Below are positions 8,041 to 16,392 of a stretch of DNA of 40,423 bases, in pieces (the stretch's first letter is position 1; every line of letters begins with the position of its first letter). Below the pieces are notes generated by a model. The model worked only from the letters and a program-made list of their open reading frames with translations. It did not search any database and had not been told where the DNA came from. The DNA is taken from assembly GCF_000817775.3 (NCBI RefSeq), contig NZ_JTHE03000058.1, forward strand, positions 1 through 40,423. Reading direction: 5' to 3'. This DNA comes from Lyngbya confervoides BDU141951 (lineage in GTDB: Bacteria; Cyanobacteriota; Cyanobacteriia; Thermosynechococcales; Thermosynechococcaceae). The position numbers were made by a program, and so were the translations under genes.

Positions 8041-8874
8041 ATGTCTCCTAAAAAACAACGTCTTGATAAGCTAATCGTGGATCTAGGCCTGTGTGAGTCT
8101 CGGCAAACCGCCCAACGCTATATCCGCGCCGGGGCTGTTCAAGTCAATCACCAAGTCATCGATAAACCGGGAACTTTGGTGGCCCCTGAGCTGCCGATCC
8201 ATCTGAAGGCGCGATCGCCCTACGTCTCTCGGGGGGCAGAAAAGCTCTTGAAGGCCCTGCAAACCTTTCCCATTTCCGTGGATAACCGCATTTGTTTAGA
8301 CGGCGGCATCTCCACCGGAGGATTTACGGACTGCCTGCTCCAGGCGGGAGCCCAGCAGGTTTATGGCGTTGATGTGGGCTATGGGCAAGTGGCCTGGAAA
8401 TTGCGTCAAGATCCCCGCGTCGTCCTCAAGGAGCGGACTAATCTGCGTCACCTGACCCCTGCAACTCTCTACGGCCCCACTGCGGCTTGGGCAACCCTGG
8501 GTGTCATGGATGTCTCGTTTATTTCGTTGACCAAGGTGCTGCCAGCGTTTTGGGAATTACTCAGCAGTCCGAAGGAGATGGTTTTGCTGGTCAAGCCCCA
8601 ATTCGAGGTCGGTAAAGATCGGGTGGGCAAACACGGCGTAGTCCGCGACCCCGACGATCACGCCCAGGCAATTTGCCAGGTCCTCCACGGGGCTCAATCC
8701 CTCGGCTGGCAATACCAGGGTCTCACCTATTCGCCCATTTCAGGACCTGCCGGAAATCTGGAATATCTGCTGTGGTGCAGTCATTTGCCAACCTTGCCGC
8801 CCCCAACGGCTGAGGATATCAGCGCCACCATTGCCCAAACGACCCGCGAGGCACAGCACCTACTGAGGATCTAG
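8041..8874 (+). CDS. tlyA: TlyA-family rRNA 2'-O-methyltransferase
   Basis: This 277-residue protein has an N-terminal S4 RNA-binding domain (about residues 5-60, starting KKQRLDKLIVDLG) followed by an FtsJ/RrmJ-like Rossmann methyltransferase. The SAM-binding glycine motif reads LDGGISTGGFTDCLL, and a later VSFISLTKVLP matches the TlyA motif IV region. TlyA enzymes methylate ribose 2'-OH groups in 16S or 23S rRNA; the old name hemolysin A is historical. The specific nucleotide in cyanobacteria is not something I can deduce. The gene ends 27 bases from the convergent petJ. Confidence 0.92.
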   Translation: MSPKKQRLDKLIVDLGLCESRQTAQRYIRAGAVQVNHQVIDKPGTLVAPELPIHLKARSPYVSRGAEKLLKALQTFPISVDNRICLDGGISTGGFTDCLLQAGAQQVYGVDVGYGQVAWKLRQDPRVVLKERTNLRHLTPATLYGPTAAWATLGVMDVSFISLTKVLPAFWELLSSPKEMVLLVKPQFEVGKDRVGKHGVVRDPDDHAQAICQVLHGAQSLGWQYQGLTYSPISGPAGNLEYLLWCSHLPTLPPPTAEDISATIAQTTREAQHLLRI

Positions 8875-8901
8875 TGGGTACTCGAACCTGTCGCTCCCCG
8901 C

Positions 8902-9237
8902 TTAGGGCCACCCCAGATCGGCTTGCTGGAGCACGTAGGCTGCCACATTTTCCACATCCGTTCCAGACAGCCGAGACCCAAAGGCCGGCATGGCATTCTT
9001 CCCATGGATGATCTGGTACTGAATGGCCTCAGCTGAATACATGCCGTAGCTTTCTAAGGTTTTTTTGCGCAAATTCTTGCTGGAAATCACCAGGTTATTG
9101 CCACCCGCGTGGCAGGCAGCGCAATTCGCCGTAAATATTTTCATGCCGGTATCGGGATCTCCAGCAGCATCGGCAGGATGACCCAATCCCAGAATCACAA
9201 ATACCAAAACAAACGCGATCGCAACAATGTTTTTCAC
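8902..9237 (-). CDS. petJ: Cytochrome c6 precursor
   Basis: This soluble lumenal c-type cytochrome carries electrons from the cytochrome b6f complex to photosystem I. I place the start at GTG 9237, preceded by GGAAG about 10 bases upstream, because this gives a standard signal peptide (KNIVAIAF..., cleavage near ADA|AGDP) and a mature protein of about 87 residues, the family size. A longer in-frame extension exists but would put 50 odd residues before the signal. Haem is attached at CAACH (C39, C42, H43) and the axial Met is M83 in NAMPAFG. The gene is downstream of psbV in the same orientation, separated by a hairpin terminator, so it is likely transcribed separately. Confidence 0.95.
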   Translation of the reverse strand: MKNIVAIAFVLVFVILGLGHPADAAGDPDTGMKIFTANCAACHAGGNNLVISSKNLRKKTLESYGMYSAEAIQYQIIHGKNAMPAFGSRLSGTDVENVAAYVLQQADLGWP

Positions 9238-9374
9238 AGCACTACTCTTCCGGAATTCAAAGCACCCTTGACTAGATTGCAACGCTTCAGATCTCACCCT
9301 TGAACCATTGCCTACCAGTTTATCAACCCTGTTCAGTGGCCCATTACGGCTGACTGTTTCAGGTAAAACAGGAA

Positions 9375-9407
9375 ACTGCCTGGCCAACGATCATTGGCTC
9401 AGGCAGT
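9375..9407 (-). terminator. Hairpin terminator downstream of psbV
   Basis: ACTGCCTGGCCAA (9375-9387) pairs with TTGGC-T-CAGGCAGT (9394-9407), 13 bp with a single bulged T and a 6-base loop. Reading the minus strand, the hairpin comes about 60 bases after the psbV stop and is followed by TTTCCTGTTTT. It separates psbV from petJ. Confidence 0.75.
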
Positions 9408-9466
9408 CAACCACAGCGAAATTAGGACAGCCAGGGCCCTAAGCATTAAGGGACAGCGTTGGGCGT

Positions 9467-9958
9467 TTAGAAATAGATCTTGCCACCGCCCCATTTATCC
9501 CCCATCACCTTGGGCTGAATCAAAATATGTCCCGCAATATTGGACAAATTATCTTCGGTTAAGTTGCGCATGGCTGGATAGATATCTGCGCTTTTTTTAC
9601 TGGGGTGAATTTCGGCAATGGAAATTTCGCCGTCGTAGGTGGTGGGATCTTTCATGTAATCCACCAGGCCTTCTACCGTATCGCGACGAGGATTTGCCAG
9701 GGATAGCGTTTCTGTCGAAAGGTCAAAGGCTGGATTTGTCTTGGTCACCCCGAGGGCATGGCAGGAGGCACAAACCTTCCCAAACAGGCGAGCACCCTCC
9801 TCTGCCTGCGTCCGAGTCAGGGTTATTGTATCCCCTTGATCATTGAGGGGCACGGTGCGAGTTGCATCGTCTAGCTCCAACCCATAGGCGCTCCCACCGA
9901 AGAGTTGAAACACAAAGAAAGCTGCGGCCACCACCAGCCCAACATACCGTTTCAGCAT
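9467..9958 (-). CDS. psbV: Photosystem II cytochrome c550 precursor
   Basis: PsbV is an extrinsic lumenal subunit that stabilises the photosystem II oxygen-evolving cluster. The ATG at 9958 has an AAGGAG Shine-Dalgarno sequence 5-10 bases upstream and gives a 163-residue precursor. The signal peptide ends near SAYG|LELDD. Haem is bound at CASCH (C63, C66, H67). The second axial His is H118, residue 92 of the mature protein, which gives the family's unusual bis-His coordination. The C-terminus reads GGGKIYF; the last residue is commonly Tyr. petJ lies downstream, an arrangement known from other cyanobacteria, but no psbV2 paralogue sits between them here. Confidence 0.96.
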   Translation of the reverse strand: MLKRYVGLVVAAAFFVFQLFGGSAYGLELDDATRTVPLNDQGDTITLTRTQAEEGARLFGKVCASCHALGVTKTNPAFDLSTETLSLANPRRDTVEGLVDYMKDPTTYDGEISIAEIHPSKKSADIYPAMRNLTEDNLSNIAGHILIQPKVMGDKWGGGKIYF

Positions 9959-10275
9959 AGTTCTCCTTTTCACAATGTTGCTCAATTATCAGGCTCTCAA
10001 CCCAAACATGATCATCTTATAAATTGGGACGGCTTTACCTGGAGGACGGCCTAGGGAAGATATGCCCATTGAATGACAAGCACATCCTCCAACTCCCCAC
10101 CAGTAATTGTCCCCAGACTGCCAATCCTTGGCGGTGAGGCAATTTTACCAGGCTGCGGGGTGCCCAGCACAGTTCTCCTGCTGCCCGGTGAGGAACCATA
10201 AAAAGCCCAGAATCCCCTGATCTACTAAGTTGTTAATTTTCTTGAAGTCCACGTCTTGAAGTCCACCCTCCTTGA
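9959..10275. other. Intergenic region between accD and psbV
   Basis: This stretch of 317 bases on the leading side of psbV should hold its promoter and leader. On the minus strand I see only weak -10-like boxes (GATAAT around 9985, TATAAG around 10015) without good -35 partners. A 12-base direct repeat, CTTGAAGTCCAC, occurs at 10241-10252 and 10255-10266 just after the accD stop. I see no convincing terminator or gene. Confidence 0.4.
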
Positions 10276-11145
10276 TTAGGCCGGGAGGACCGCCTGGTGA
10301 AGGCGAATTAAGCGCCCCAGGGTTATCTTTAATTGCGTTCGCGGCACAATAGCATCCACAAAGCCATGTTCAAGCAGATACTCTGAGGTTTGAAAGTTTT
10401 CCGGCAGCTTCTCTCGCAGGGTTTGCTCTACGACTCGCCGTCCTGCAAAGCCAATAGTGGCCTTGGGTTCAGCAAGAATAATATCGCCGAGCATGGCAAA
10501 ACTAGCCGTTACGCCTCCGGTGGTGGGGTGGGTCAGGACGGGGATAAATAGCAATCGCCTCGCCCGGTGATGCTCTAGGGCGGCTGAGGTTTTAGCCATC
10601 TGCATGAGGCTTAGCATGCCTTCTTGCATCCGAGCTCCCCCCGAGGCGCAGACAATCACGAGCGGAAATGATCGGGCCGTTGCAGTTTCAATCAGGCGGG
10701 TCAATCGCTCTCCCACCACAGACCCCATGCTGCCCCCCATAAAGCGAAAGTCCATGACCCCCAGCGCCAAATCTGCCTGCTCTAGTTGGCATAACCCGGT
10801 CTGCACCGCATCGGTTAGTCCGGTCTTGGCCTGATATTCCACAATGCGATCGCAATAGGCCTTGCGATCATGAAAGGCTAAGGGATCGCAGGCCATTAAA
10901 TTATCATCCAGGGCTGACCAAGTCCCTGGATCTGAGAGTTGACGAATCCGCTCATCGCTAAATACCTGCATATGATGCTGGCATTCCAGACAAACCATCT
11001 GATTGGCGCGTAAATCCTTGGTGTAGGTCATGGCACCGCAGGCATCGCACTTGGTCCACAGGCCATCCTTAATTTCGCGCTCTTGGGGAACCGGCTGGGG
11101 ATTATTTGCTTTTTCGCGGTTGGCAAACCAGTCAAATAGAGACAT
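10276..11145 (-). CDS. accD: Acetyl-CoA carboxylase carboxyltransferase beta subunit
   Basis: AccD and AccA together move the carboxyl group from carboxybiotin to acetyl-CoA, the committed step of fatty-acid synthesis. I chose ATG 11145 ([10 protein letters not shown]), the conserved cyanobacterial and plastid start, giving 289 residues; an in-frame ATG 21 bases upstream is possible. The N-terminal zinc ribbon has four Cys in CxxC-x15-CxxC (C33, C36, C52, C55). The crotonase-like domain includes [10 protein letters not shown] and [10 protein letters not shown], which binds CoA. accA is not in the window. The biotin ligase for the same complex is at 38.1-38.8 kb. Confidence 0.96.
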   Translation of the reverse strand: MSLFDWFANREKANNPQPVPQEREIKDGLWTKCDACGAMTYTKDLRANQMVCLECQHHMQVFSDERIRQLSDPGTWSALDDNLMACDPLAFHDRKAYCDRIVEYQAKTGLTDAVQTGLCQLEQADLALGVMDFRFMGGSMGSVVGERLTRLIETATARSFPLVIVCASGGARMQEGMLSLMQMAKTSAALEHHRARRLLFIPVLTHPTTGGVTASFAMLGDIILAEPKATIGFAGRRVVEQTLREKLPENFQTSEYLLEHGFVDAIVPRTQLKITLGRLIRLHQAVLPA

Positions 11146-11547
11146 GGAAATCTTGGTTGAGGACAATAAGAGCGTCCACCAGAAAAGTTGCGGGTTGGTG
11201 CGTCAATACTGGGGTTACTTTGATGGTATCAAAGGGCGGGGCTGATTCTCATCAATCCTTGACCGTTTCTCCAAGCACGTTCCGCTGCCCCCTCCATCCA
11301 TGCAGCGTCTTGCCGGCCCTTCTCCATCCGTTGTGGAGGGCAGGTTCTCCGGAACCGATGTCCAGCTGGAGCTGAATCCGGGCTGTGACCCGGCTGCCCT
11401 CTCCGCAGCGCTCTGGGCCAGTTCCAGGATTTATGCAGTTTTGCAAACTGGATCTTGAAGGATGGTTAAATCTATGCCACCCCGCGGGAAATCTGGGTAG
11501 TCTAAAGATAGTGCGTCTTCCGATTCAAAGCGTCATTTGCAGCGATC

Positions 11548-11727
11548 ATGTTTAACCATAACAAACAGCATTTTCCCCTGTGGAAATACTTAAATCAACC
11601 TTTATTTGATTCACAAAATCCTCTTGTCTTGAGCCCTAAAAGATTTTTGAATCAATATCGACTTGAGCACTTAAATAAATGCTGGAAGATTGATCTAGAA
11701 AACGAGAAAAAGTCTCAGCGTGACTGA
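11548..11727 (+). CDS. Possible small protein of 59 residues, unknown function
   Basis: An ATG-TGA frame of 59 codons begins MFNHNKQHFPLWKY and ends in ENEKKSQRD. It is rich in Lys, Asn, Gln and Leu and noticeably more AT-rich than its neighbours. It has no transmembrane segment, and a single Cys lies in the C-terminal half. It is on the same strand as sir and ends about 190 bases before it. No obvious Shine-Dalgarno sequence precedes the ATG. The amino-acid mix looks protein-like, but I recognise no family. It could be a real small gene, a decayed remnant or a chance ORF. Confidence 0.4.
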   Translation: MFNHNKQHFPLWKYLNQPLFDSQNPLVLSPKRFLNQYRLEHLNKCWKIDLENEKKSQRD

Positions 11728-11805
11728 CAGTTTCGTCGTTATTTTTTAACAGATTCTCCATGCTAGAACAGTGCCCCATGGGTTAGCGGCCTTTGGGTCA
11801 GTGCG

Positions 11806-11920
11806 TCCCTTGAGGGATCCAATAGCACCGGAAGGTGCTAAGATTTTGAGTAAATATCCACTATTCCGATCGGGATGGGGGTGTTTCTTGTCCTCCCAGC
11901 ATTCAAAATCTTAGCGCTAC
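11806..11920 (+). promoter_or_regulatory. Structured 5' leader of sir that could mask its translation start
   Basis: In order, the sequence contains three hairpins and a long-range stem. TCCC-TTGA-GGGA is at 11806-11817. GCACC-GGAA-GGTGC, with a GNRA loop, is at 11825-11838. A perfect 13-bp pairing joins GCTAAGATTTTGA (11837-11849) and TCAAAATCTTAGC (11903-11915). It encloses a fourth element, ATTCC-GATC-GGGAT (11863-11876). The right arm ends five bases before the sir ATG and occupies the ribosome-binding position, where no ordinary Shine-Dalgarno sequence is visible. The GNRA hairpin and the long stem share two bases, so they may compete. Regulatory use is inference. Confidence 0.6.
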
Positions 11921-13894
11921 ATGGTTAGTTCCCTTCCCACCAAGAGTTCCTCGCCGACCCGTTCTAAGCTTGAAGGTCTTAAGCAGCGCAGTCACTATTT
12001 GAGATCTCCCCTGCAAGAAGAGTTACGGTTAGAGACCCATCATTTCAGCGGGGATGCGGTTCAAATCCTGAAGTTCCACGGATCCTATCAGCAGGACAAC
12101 CGGGACAATCGCGTCAAGGGTCAAGAAAAAGACTACTCCATGATGTTGCGGACCCGCTGCCCAGGGGGATTTATTCCGCCGGAGCTTTACTTAACCTTAG
12201 ATCATCTTGCTGACACCTATGGTAACGGGACCTTAAGAGCCACCACTCGCCAGGCTTTTCAGCTCCACGGCATCCTCAAGTCTAATCTCAAAGCGACCCT
12301 GGCCGCTATTATTCGGAATATGGGATCTACTCTTGGGGCCTGTGGGGATCTCAATCGAAATGTGATGACCCCGCCAGCCCCCCTACGCCATCGCCCTGCC
12401 TATGAGATTGCGAAAGACTACGCCAATCGCATTGCGGACCTGCTCACGCCCCAAACCGGGGCTTATTACGAAATCTGGCTCGATGGTGAAAAGGCGATTT
12501 CTGCGGAGGAGCATCCAGAGATTAAGGCTGCTCGCCTGAAGAACACCCATGGCACCAACATTGAGCAGTCCGAGGAACCCATTTACGGAGAGCATTACAT
12601 GCCCCGTAAATTTAAGATTGCAGTCACGGTGCCTGGGGATAATTCCATTGATCTCTATACCCAAGATCTGGGTTTGATTGTCATTACCACCCCCGATGAC
12701 AAGCTCAAGGGCTTTAATATTACCGTTGGGGGGGGCATGGGGCGTACCCACAATAAAGAAGACACCTTTGCGCGAGTGGCGGACCATTTAGGCTACGTTG
12801 ACCGCGACGATATCTACGACGTTGTTAAGGCCATTGTGGCCACTCAGCGGGACTACGGCGATCGCACCCAGCGACGGTATGCGCGCATGAAGTACCTCGT
12901 CCACGACTGGGGAATTGCCAAGTTCAAGCAAAAGGTGGAGGAATACTTTGGCAAGCCTATTCAGCCTTTCAAACCCCTTCCCCAGTTTGAATATCTGGAC
13001 TATCTTGGCTGGCATGAACAGGGCGACGGCAAGCTCTTTCTCGGTATTTCCGTCGAAAATGGCCGGGTCAAGGATGAGGGGAACTTCCAGCTCAAATCCG
13101 CCCTGAAAACCATCGTCGAGCAGTATCGCCTGCCGCTGTACCTCACCGGCAGCCAGGACATTATCCTAAGCGACATTCAGCCTCAGGACCGTCTGAGCCT
13201 GCAAGCACTCCTGAATCGACATGGCGTGAAGTCCATTGACGATGTCGACCCCCTGAACCGATTTGCCATGGCCTGTCCGGCCCTGCCCACCTGTGGCCTA
13301 GCCATCACTGAATCTGAGCGAGTCCTTCCAAGCGTACTCGATCGTATTAAGGCCTTGCTCCAAAAAGTGGGGTTGGAAAATGAGCATTTCGTCACGCGCA
13401 TGACCGGTTGTCCCAACGGCTGCGCACGTCCCTACATGGCGGAGCTGGGGTTTGTGGGGCAAACGCCCGGCTGCTACCAACTGTGGTTAGGCGGCAGTCC
13501 CAATCAAACGCGTTTGGCCTTTCCCTTTATGGAAAAGGCAGAAGCGGCCCAACTGGAAACGGTGCTTGAACCCCTGTTTGTCTATTTTAAGCAAGCTCGG
13601 ATCAAAGGAAAGAGGCCCGAAAGCTTTGGTGATTTCTGTTACCGCATTGGCAAAGACGGTCTGCTCGAATTTTCTGCCCATTATGACCCGAGCATGCTTA
13701 ATGCCCTCAACCAGTTGAGCCGCACCAAGCGCAGTGACAAGGGGCGGGTGCGCTACCGGGTGAACCTGCGGGAGGATGTTTTCCGGCAGCTGAAGGAGAG
13801 TGCCCACACCCAGGGACGAACCCTGGCAGATATTGCCTCCGACGCAATTGACGCCTACCTGAAGGCCAAGGCTGATGGCGAATTTGAGGGATAA
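11921..13894 (+). CDS. sir: Ferredoxin-dependent sulfite reductase
   Basis: Sir reduces sulfite to sulfide with six electrons from ferredoxin, using sirohaem bridged to a 4Fe-4S cluster. The 657-residue protein has the duplicated nitrite/sulfite reductase domains. The cluster cysteines are C452 and C458 (CPALPTC) and C497 and C501 (CPNGC). The sirohaem-binding Arg-rich strand [11 protein letters not shown] and [12 protein letters not shown] are also present. After the catalytic core ends near residue 600 there is a 55-residue tail. Its sequence, [18 protein letters not shown] followed by a helix ending IDAYLKAK, looks like a CopG/Arc ribbon-helix-helix domain. The ATG is preceded by a foldable leader. 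No other sulfur-assimilation genes are adjacent. Confidence 0.95.
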   Translation: MVSSLPTKSSSPTRSKLEGLKQRSHYLRSPLQEELRLETHHFSGDAVQILKFHGSYQQDNRDNRVKGQEKDYSMMLRTRCPGGFIPPELYLTLDHLADTYGNGTLRATTRQAFQLHGILKSNLKATLAAIIRNMGSTLGACGDLNRNVMTPPAPLRHRPAYEIAKDYANRIADLLTPQTGAYYEIWLDGEKAISAEEHPEIKAARLKNTHGTNIEQSEEPIYGEHYMPRKFKIAVTVPGDNSIDLYTQDLGLIVITTPDDKLKGFNITVGGGMGRTHNKEDTFARVADHLGYVDRDDIYDVVKAIVATQRDYGDRTQRRYARMKYLVHDWGIAKFKQKVEEYFGKPIQPFKPLPQFEYLDYLGWHEQGDGKLFLGISVENGRVKDEGNFQLKSALKTIVEQYRLPLYLTGSQDIILSDIQPQDRLSLQALLNRHGVKSIDDVDPLNRFAMACPALPTCGLAITESERVLPSVLDRIKALLQKVGLENEHFVTRMTGCPNGCARPYMAELGFVGQTPGCYQLWLGGSPNQTRLAFPFMEKAEAAQLETVLEPLFVYFKQARIKGKRPESFGDFCYRIGKDGLLEFSAHYDPSMLNALNQLSRTKRSDKGRVRYRVNLREDVFRQLKESAHTQGRTLADIASDAIDAYLKAKADGEFEG

Positions 13895-14170
13895 TTGTCG
13901 TCTGTCTGCCCAGGAATGATTTGGGGACTGATCCTCCGGCCCTTTCTAATTGGTTGGCATTGCAATTGGGGGGGCCGAGGTCAGGTTCACTAGCCGATTG
14001 CAAAAAGGGTTTGGGGGGAGGCTTGTTCGCAGCAAGAGCACAGGACTGTGGTGCCGCCCCTCGCGTTCTCGCTTTTGGTGTCTGACTTGGTGTATGACGA
14101 AGCGTTGACTCTAAAAACGGACCTTTCAAAGCTGTGTTAGCATCTGAGAAATTCCCGAACGATAGCTGCA

Positions 14171-14668
14171 ATGGGGAAAGTCCTGGTTCTCAATGCCTCC
14201 TACGAGCCGCTCAATATCACGAGCTGGAAGCGAGCCGTGGTGTTACTACTAAAGGAGAAAGCGGAGCAAGTCGAGCACAATGGGAAAATGCTCTCGCCTA
14301 ATTTTCCCCTGCCCACGGTCATTCGTCTGCGGCAATATATCCGAGTGCCCTACACGGAAATTCCGTTAACACGCCGCCACGTTCTCCAGCGGGACGAGCA
14401 TACCTGTCAATACTGCGGCTACCATGGCGATGATCTGACCCTGGATCATGTTCTGCCGCGCTCCCGTGGGGGAAAAGATACCTGGGAAAATATTGTGGCG
14501 GCTTGCGTGCGCTGCAATGTCAAAAAGGGAAATCGGACGCCTAAGGAAGCCCAGCTGCTTTTGCGAACCAATCCTCGCCGTCCCTATAGCAGCCTCTATT
14601 TTGAGTTGAGCAAGTATTTACGCAACGGATCTCACCAGGAATGGCGCAAGTATACCATCGGTCTCTAG
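14171..14668 (+). CDS. HNH endonuclease family protein
   Basis: The 165-residue protein opens GKVLVLNASYEPL and has the HNH core at about residues 78-120. Two CxxC pairs (CQYCG and CVRCN) bind structural zinc, and the catalytic segment is LDHVLPRSRGGKDTWENIVAAC. This is a widespread cyanobacterial family of single-domain HNH nucleases; the physiological role is unclear to me. No methyltransferase, integrase or homing host gene is adjacent, so it does not look like a restriction or intron-homing element. The 276 bases upstream show no other gene. A weak terminator-like hairpin follows. Confidence 0.88.
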   Translation: MGKVLVLNASYEPLNITSWKRAVVLLLKEKAEQVEHNGKMLSPNFPLPTVIRLRQYIRVPYTEIPLTRRHVLQRDEHTCQYCGYHGDDLTLDHVLPRSRGGKDTWENIVAACVRCNVKKGNRTPKEAQLLLRTNPRRPYSSLYFELSKYLRNGSHQEWRKYTIGL

Positions 14669-14699
14669 GGCAATGACCCAGGAACCAGCGCCTTTGCCA

Positions 14700-14725
14700 G
14701 GGCAAATCGTGCCCCCCCGTTTTTT
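14700..14725 (+). terminator. Weak terminator-like hairpin after the HNH gene
   Basis: GGGC (14700-14703) can pair with GCCC (14711-14714) across a 7-base loop. A short C-rich spacer and six T residues (14720-14725) follow. The stem is short and separated from the T-run, so the call is tentative. Confidence 0.3.
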
Positions 14726-14815
14726 AAGATCTGCTTAAGTTCAGTATAAAAATTGACATTCAGTGAGATTTCGCGTCAACATTTAAGAAGTGTAAAAATT
14801 ACCCTGCCGAATTGA

Positions 14816-15460
14816 ATGGGATTTCACGTTGATTGGGTGTCTTTAGAAATGCTGGAGACACTTGCCAAGCAGTACGGTTACGGTGCGGTTTTCTTAGGGA
14901 TTTTATTGGAAAACTTAGGGTTGCCCCTTCCGGGGGAGGCCATCGTCCTGGTGGGTGGGTTTATGGCCGGTCGGGGCGATTTAAACCTGGAGGGTGTCAT
15001 CCTGAGCGCAAGTTCTGGAGCGATTATCGGCAATACCATCGGCTATGGCCTCGGCATCTATGGGGGATGGCCGCTGCTGCTGAAAATTGTCCGGTTTTTT
15101 AAGGTAGAGGAAACGCGTCTGGAAGAGCTTAAGGATCGCTTTCGCAATAATGCCAGCCAGGCCGTCTTTTTTGGGCGTTTTGTCACCCTGCTGCGAATTT
15201 TTGCCGGTCCAATGGCGGGAATTGTGGAGATGCCCTTCGGAAAGTTTATGTTTTATAACGTTGTTGGCGCAGCCCTCTGGTCAGCCACGATGGTGAGTTT
15301 GGCCTTTTTTGCTGGCGAAATTGTGCCCCTTGAGCAACTGCTGCGATGGGTCGGGCAGTTTGGGGTGTTAATTTTAGGCGGGGTGGGCGCCTGGTTTGCT
15401 GCACCGCCCCTGCTGCGATCGCTGGCAAAGCTTCGCAAAAAAGCCACCAGCGAAACCTAG
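14816..15460 (+). CDS. DedA family (SNARE-associated Golgi/VTT) membrane protein
   Basis: This 214-residue polytopic membrane protein carries the DedA signature: the early re-entrant segment LENLGLPLPGEAIVLVGGF, a glycine-rich GAIIGNTIGYGLGIYGG and FFGRFVTLLRIFAGPMAGI. DedA proteins are proton-dependent transporters or flippases; some family members act in undecaprenyl-phosphate or phospholipid translocation. The ATG at 14816 is plausible; an in-frame ATG lies 10 codons downstream. The upstream 147 bases contain a TTGACA at 14754 without a good -10. The stop interlocks with the convergent pseudouridine-synthase gene in CTAG at 15457-15460. Confidence 0.9.
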   Translation: MGFHVDWVSLEMLETLAKQYGYGAVFLGILLENLGLPLPGEAIVLVGGFMAGRGDLNLEGVILSASSGAIIGNTIGYGLGIYGGWPLLLKIVRFFKVEETRLEELKDRFRNNASQAVFFGRFVTLLRIFAGPMAGIVEMPFGKFMFYNVVGAALWSATMVSLAFFAGEIVPLEQLLRWVGQFGVLILGGVGAWFAAPPLLRSLAKLRKKATSET

Positions 15461-16392
15461 GATTGTTCCAGGATGGGGGGTGGCGCACAGGTTAAATGCA
15501 GGTCTTTGCGGGAGCCAGGGTGGCAAAATCCCAGCTGATAGGCATGGAGCCAGTAGCCTAGGTCGCTGGGTTTCGCACCCGTTTCTCCAGGGCCGCAGGG
15601 CAGGCGAGTTGTTGGGGGATTTAGAATCTTGGGCAGGCCTCCTTTCCCGTAGATCGGGTCACCCAGGAGCGGAAATCCCAGACTTGCCAGATGAATCCGA
15701 ATTTGGTGCGGCCGCCCCGTCAGAATGTTCACCTCTAGCAGGGTGGATCTGGAACGACGCTCTATGACTGTGCCCTGGGTTTGAGCAGGCTTTCCAGTGG
15801 CCGTGGCTGCATAGAGAAATCCGAGTTGGGGATAGGGCAGCCGTCCAATGGGCTGATTGATCTGAAAGGTTTCAGGAATGGGTCCAGGTCCGACTAGGGC
15901 GCGATAGGTTTTCTGAATGTGCCGATCGCGCATCTGGCGACAGAGTTCGGATCGGGCGGCGGCAGTCCGAGCCAGAAGCACGATTCCAGAGGTGCCTCGA
16001 CCCAGCCGATGTACAGGATAGGGCAGGGGAGGAGGATATCGCAGGCGGATCTGACCGAGCAATGTATGCTCTAAAAACTCGCCCCCCGGCAGCACCGGTA
16101 AACCGCTGGGCTTGTTCACGACCCAGAGCAGGTCATCTTCGTACAGGGTGCTAAAGGTGAGGGGCACTTGCGGTTCTGGCCAGGGCGATCGCCAATAGGC
16201 CAGGGTCTGCCCGGTTTGCAGCCGAGACTCAGCCGTGGTGGGCTGATCATTGAGGGTAATGTGTCCCCTGGCAATGCGATCCGCCCAGTCCTGGCGAGAG
16301 GAATGGCGGTATCGTTGGGTATAAAACTCCAGCACCGATAGCCCTGCCTCAGCTGGCTTGACTAAGTTGACATAGGTCCATCCCTGATTCAT
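15457..16392 (-). CDS. RluA-family pseudouridine synthase homologue lacking the usual catalytic Asp
   Basis: The 311-residue protein has an N-terminal S4-like RNA-binding domain (about 18-70) and a RluA-type core beginning LLWVVNKPSGLPVLP. It keeps the family's late RPHQIRIHLASLGFPLLGDPIYG motif. At the catalytic loop, where RluA enzymes read HRLDxxTSG with the essential Asp, this protein reads HRLGRGTSG, so Gly131 replaces Asp. It may bind RNA without isomerising uridine, or use another residue. The neighbouring hydrolase gene overlaps upstream by 4 bp (ATGA), implying an operon. The fold is certain; activity is doubtful. Confidence 0.88.
   Translation of the reverse strand: MNQGWTYVNLVKPAEAGLSVLEFYTQRYRHSSRQDWADRIARGHITLNDQPTTAESRLQTGQTLAYWRSPWPEPQVPLTFSTLYEDDLLWVVNKPSGLPVLPGGEFLEHTLLGQIRLRYPPPLPYPVHRLGRGTSGIVLLARTAAARSELCRQMRDRHIQKTYRALVGPGPIPETFQINQPIGRLPYPQLGFLYAATATGKPAQTQGTVIERRSRSTLLEVNILTGRPHQIRIHLASLGFPLLGDPIYGKGGLPKILNPPTTRLPCGPGETGAKPSDLGYWLHAYQLGFCHPGSRKDLHLTCAPPPILEQS

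Larger units (their letters stand above)
11146..11920. other. 775-base divergent intergenic region between accD and sir
   Basis: This is the longest gap in the window. The left half (to about 11460) is GC-rich with scattered weak inverted repeats and no convincing gene. Around 11548-11727 is a small AT-rich ORF. From 11806 to the sir ATG is a series of hairpins. The accD promoter should also lie here, but I cannot pick one with confidence. Confidence 0.6.

Noticed and set aside
8902-9387. Longer 161-residue form of cytochrome c6
   Set aside because: It would place 50 unconserved residues before an obvious signal peptide; GTG 9237 gives the normal precursor.
11252-11446. 64-codon minus-strand frame in the accD-sir gap
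   Set aside because: Composition follows local GC content, there is no ribosome site and no recognisable motif.
14171-14668. HNH gene as a homing or restriction element
   Set aside because: There is no intron, intein, methyltransferase or interrupted host gene nearby, and the family is a common stand-alone cyanobacterial gene.
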